A stretch of DNA of 35,463 nt, taken from positions 71,828 through 107,290 of the forward strand of contig CABZTX010000002.1 of NCBI GenBank assembly GCA_902528875.1, given 5' to 3'. Origin of the DNA: an uncultured SAR86 cluster bacterium (GTDB taxonomy: Bacteria; Pseudomonadota; Gammaproteobacteria; Magnimaribacterales; D2472). Made by a program: the position numbers and the translations under genes. Shown piece by piece: positions 33,599-35,463 of the stretch. Position 1 is the first letter of the stretch. Every line of letters starts with the position of its first letter. The notes beneath the pieces were generated by a model. The model saw only the letters and a list, made by a program, of their open reading frames with translations, did not search any database and was not told where the DNA came from.

Positions 33599-34755
33599 TT
33601 ATATCTTATTATTACCAGCTGCGTGATTTATAAATAATCTTTTAAGAAAATTAATCTTATTGACTGAAGAAAGTCCAATGTTTCTTATAAGCTTTGTATA
33701 AAGATTATTTGAGTTAAATGTATTCACAAATAAATCCATAGATTTAAGCATTGCTAGATTGAGGCTTCTTCTTTTAATTTCATACTTTTTAAGAATAAGT
33801 TTTTGGTTTGGTTCATGGCTTCTTTCGAATCCTCTTATTATTTCTTCACAAAAAACTTGAGCATCCGCAAATCCTAAATTAATGCCTTGACCAGCCAATG
33901 GATGAATTGAATGAGCTGCATCTCCAATTAGTACCATTGAGTTGAATACATAGCTTTGATAATGATGATTTATAAGATTAAAGCTAAGGATTTTTGAGAA
34001 AATTTTTATCTTTGTACCTAATTTATTTTCAAAGTAGTTAATATTATCAATAACATAACTTTCAATATCAGTATCCTTTAGTCTTTTATTGTCTATTGAC
34101 CAAACGACAGTATGTGTTAATTTTCCTGAGCTTTTTGGTGCCGGCATAATGGCAAATATACCTTTCTCAGAAAAAATTTGATATGCGCTTGTTTCTTCTA
34201 AATTATTTACAGTTACTGTAAAAGTTGCTGCCGTTTGATTGTAGGTATTGTTAATCTCTTTAAATTTTCCAATCTTTGCAACCTTTGAGTTTCTTCCATC
34301 ACAACCTGCTACAAACTTAGTTAAAATGCTTTGATTATTAGAGAGAGTAACCTCAGAGTTTTTACAAGGCTCGCCACTAATAATTTTTTTTATTTCATTT
34401 TCAAATATTGTTCTTTCCGAGGTCTTTTGTTGCAATGCTTGCTGAAGATCGTTAAAAAAAACTACATAGGATAAATTATCGCTACCTATTTCATCAGATG
34501 AAAAATTTATTTTTCCAGAACCTTCCCCATCATTAACAAAGATTTTTTTGATTTCGGCATAATTAACATTTACACCTATTTCATCTAATAATTTCTTTGA
34601 TGCCGGTTTAGAGTAAGAGTTCTAATATTTTCTTTTACCTGATTAGATTTACTAAGCTTTTCTATTACAAGCGAATCAATATTATGGTTGTGCAGCTTGG
34701 AGGAAATATAATTTCCAATAATACCACCTCCTGAAATAGTGACTATTGTTTTCAC
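33599..34755 (-). CDS. ubiH: UbiH-family FAD-dependent hydroxylase, broken by a -1 frameshift near the N-terminus
   Basis: Reading from a GTG at 34755 gives the FAD-binding start MKTIVTISGGGIIGNYIS and reaches NIRTLTL, then the frame breaks near 34607-34612. The other frame resumes at KPASKKLLDEIGV and runs to 33599. Restoring one base between ACTCT and AAA aligns RTLTLKPASKKLLDEIG with the family pattern RTLALSPGSLRLLDALG. The repaired length is about 385 residues, normal for the family. Later motifs are GCDGRNS near 151 and GDAAHSIHPLAGQG near 278. Such enzymes hydroxylate the ubiquinone ring. The pepP neighbour, four bases upstream, favours UbiH over UbiI or UbiF. Confidence 0.87.
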
Positions 34756-34759
34756 AATA

Positions 34760-35463
34760 TTAAGACATTAATGACTCAATCTCTTTAGGATCGGATGGGA
34801 CTTTTTTTGTAAGGTTTTCGTTTCCATCTTTGGTTACAAGAATATCGTCTTCAATCCTTACTCCAATGCCCTTCCACTTATCATCAACATCCATTGAGCT
34901 ACTAATATATATACCTGGTTCAATTGTTGTAATCATGCCAGGTTTAAATTTCATAAAGTCATCACCTTCAACGTAATCACCTGCATCATGAACATCGAGT
35001 CCTAACCAATGACCAATTTTATGCATATAAAAATCTTTATATGCTCCAGATGCATGGAGTTCATCTAAATCTCCTTCCAATAAACCAAGTTTTATTAGTC
35101 CTTTTGTAATAACTTTTTCTGAAGCCTCTTGAGGTCTCATTACACTGTTTCCTTCCTTTACTTCATCAATTGCAGCATTCATTGCTTCTAAAACAACTTC
35201 ATAAATCTTTAGCTGTTCCTCAGAAAATTTACCGCTAATTGGGAATGTTCTTGTTATATCAGCAGCATACATTTCAAATTCACAACCAGCATCGACAAGA
35301 ATTAAATCAGAATTATTTAGATCCTTATTATTCTCAACATAATGCAATACGCAGGCATTTTCACCACTAGCAACAATTGGATTGTAAGCAGGATATCTTC
35401 CACCTTTTTTTGAAAATTCATGAATATATAAACTTTCAATTAATTGTTCGTTATCGCCACCCT
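34760..35463 (-). CDS. pepP: Xaa-Pro aminopeptidase PepP, C-terminal part (5' end outside window)
   Basis: The frame is open from the window edge (bases 35462 down) to a TAA at 34760-34762, giving about 234 C-terminal residues; a TTG-started shorter frame at 35347 is not the real start, since conserved sequence continues upstream (GGRYPAYNPIVASGENACVLH). Pita-bread metallopeptidase ligands are visible: the two Asp in LVDAGCEFEMYAADITRTFP, His in KIGHWLGLDVHD, Glu in TIEPGIYI and the final VRIEDDILVT. It removes N-terminal residues before proline using two metal ions. In E. coli pepP also lies directly upstream of ubiH. The N-terminal domain is outside the window. Confidence 0.94.
   Translation of the reverse strand, partial: GGDNEQLIESLYIHEFSKKGGRYPAYNPIVASGENACVLHYVENNKDLNNSDLILVDAGCEFEMYAADITRTFPISGKFSEEQLKIYEVVLEAMNAAIDEVKEGNSVMRPQEASEKVITKGLIKLGLLEGDLDELHASGAYKDFYMHKIGHWLGLDVHDAGDYVEGDDFMKFKPGMITTIEPGIYISSSMDVDDKWKGIGVRIEDDILVTKDGNENLTKKVPSDPKEIESLMS

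Noticed and set aside
33599-34435. 278-residue hydroxylase fragment taken as a complete gene from its TTG start
   Set aside because: It lacks the N-terminal FAD-binding segment, which is present upstream in another frame from 34755.
34760-35347. TTG at 35347 as the start of the aminopeptidase
   Set aside because: Conserved PepP sequence (PAYNPIVASGENACV) continues upstream in frame to the window edge, so the gene is truncated by the window.
1-35463. CRISPR array, insertion sequence, prophage or toxin-antitoxin pair
   Set aside because: No direct-repeat series, transposase or integrase motif, phage structural gene or paired small toxin frame was seen on either strand.

Overview
This window comes from an AT-rich (roughly 30% G+C by eye), densely packed bacterial chromosome, very probably a streamlined marine gammaproteobacterium of the SAR86 type. 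The evidence is gene content and gene order typical of Gammaproteobacteria: tyrS / mepM-anmK / erpA, pepP-ubiH, nnrD-tsaE-amiB, dksA-pcnB and hemG-hemL. Spacers are very short, many genes overlap by 1-8 bases, and there are no mobile elements. The SAR86 placement is an inference from overall character, not from a marker gene. I see no phage, insertion sequence, CRISPR array, defence island or secondary-metabolite cluster, and no stretch over 300 bases without a gene.

Layout. 1-405: end of an unrecognised tail-anchored protein. 365-3952 (minus strand): a thiamine-scavenging operon headed by a TPP riboswitch, with a TonB-dependent receptor, a PnuT-like permease and a small-molecule kinase. 4046-6145: a lipoprotein prolyl oligopeptidase. 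6174-6975: a membrane protein and tRNA-Ile(GAT). 6981-14820: FKBP isomerase and tyrS (minus), then putA, mepM and anmK (plus), then erpA and a small exported protein (minus). 14920-17725: hemG, hemL and a PfkB sugar/nucleoside kinase. 17778-22608: dksA, pcnB, a frameshifted deoxynucleoside kinase, acs and a small lipoprotein. 22593-24181 (minus): a metallo-beta-lactamase-fold hydrolase and a large Nudix hydrolase. 24214-29023 (plus): an alpha/beta hydrolase, a membrane-anchored beta-propeller protein, nnrD, tsaE and amiB. 29028-35463: priA (frameshifted), rpmE2, dut, sixA-like, rpmB, an iron-binding lipoprotein, ubiH (frameshifted) and the end of pepP.

How the genes fit together. The clearest regulated unit is the thiamine operon. 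When TPP is plentiful, the aptamer should fold with its closing helix directly against the start codon and its conserved 3' segment holding the Shine-Dalgarno sequence. That would shut off the outer-membrane receptor and probably the two genes behind it. Other themes are cell-wall turnover (mepM, anmK, amiB), heme and quinone synthesis (hemG, hemL, ubiH), acetate and proline use (acs, putA), and metabolite or nucleotide repair (nnrD, Nudix, dut).

Points for scrutiny. Three conserved genes (deoxynucleoside kinase, priA, ubiH) each carry one single-base indel at or beside a short homopolymer. Restoring one base rebuilds a normal protein each time, so sequencing or assembly error is the first explanation. 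Several first-in-operon genes have a -10-like hexamer only 6-9 bases before the start codon and no Shine-Dalgarno sequence, which suggests leaderless transcripts. DksA carries a lysine-rich, histone-H1-like tail. I did not find a clearly undescribed multi-gene system here.
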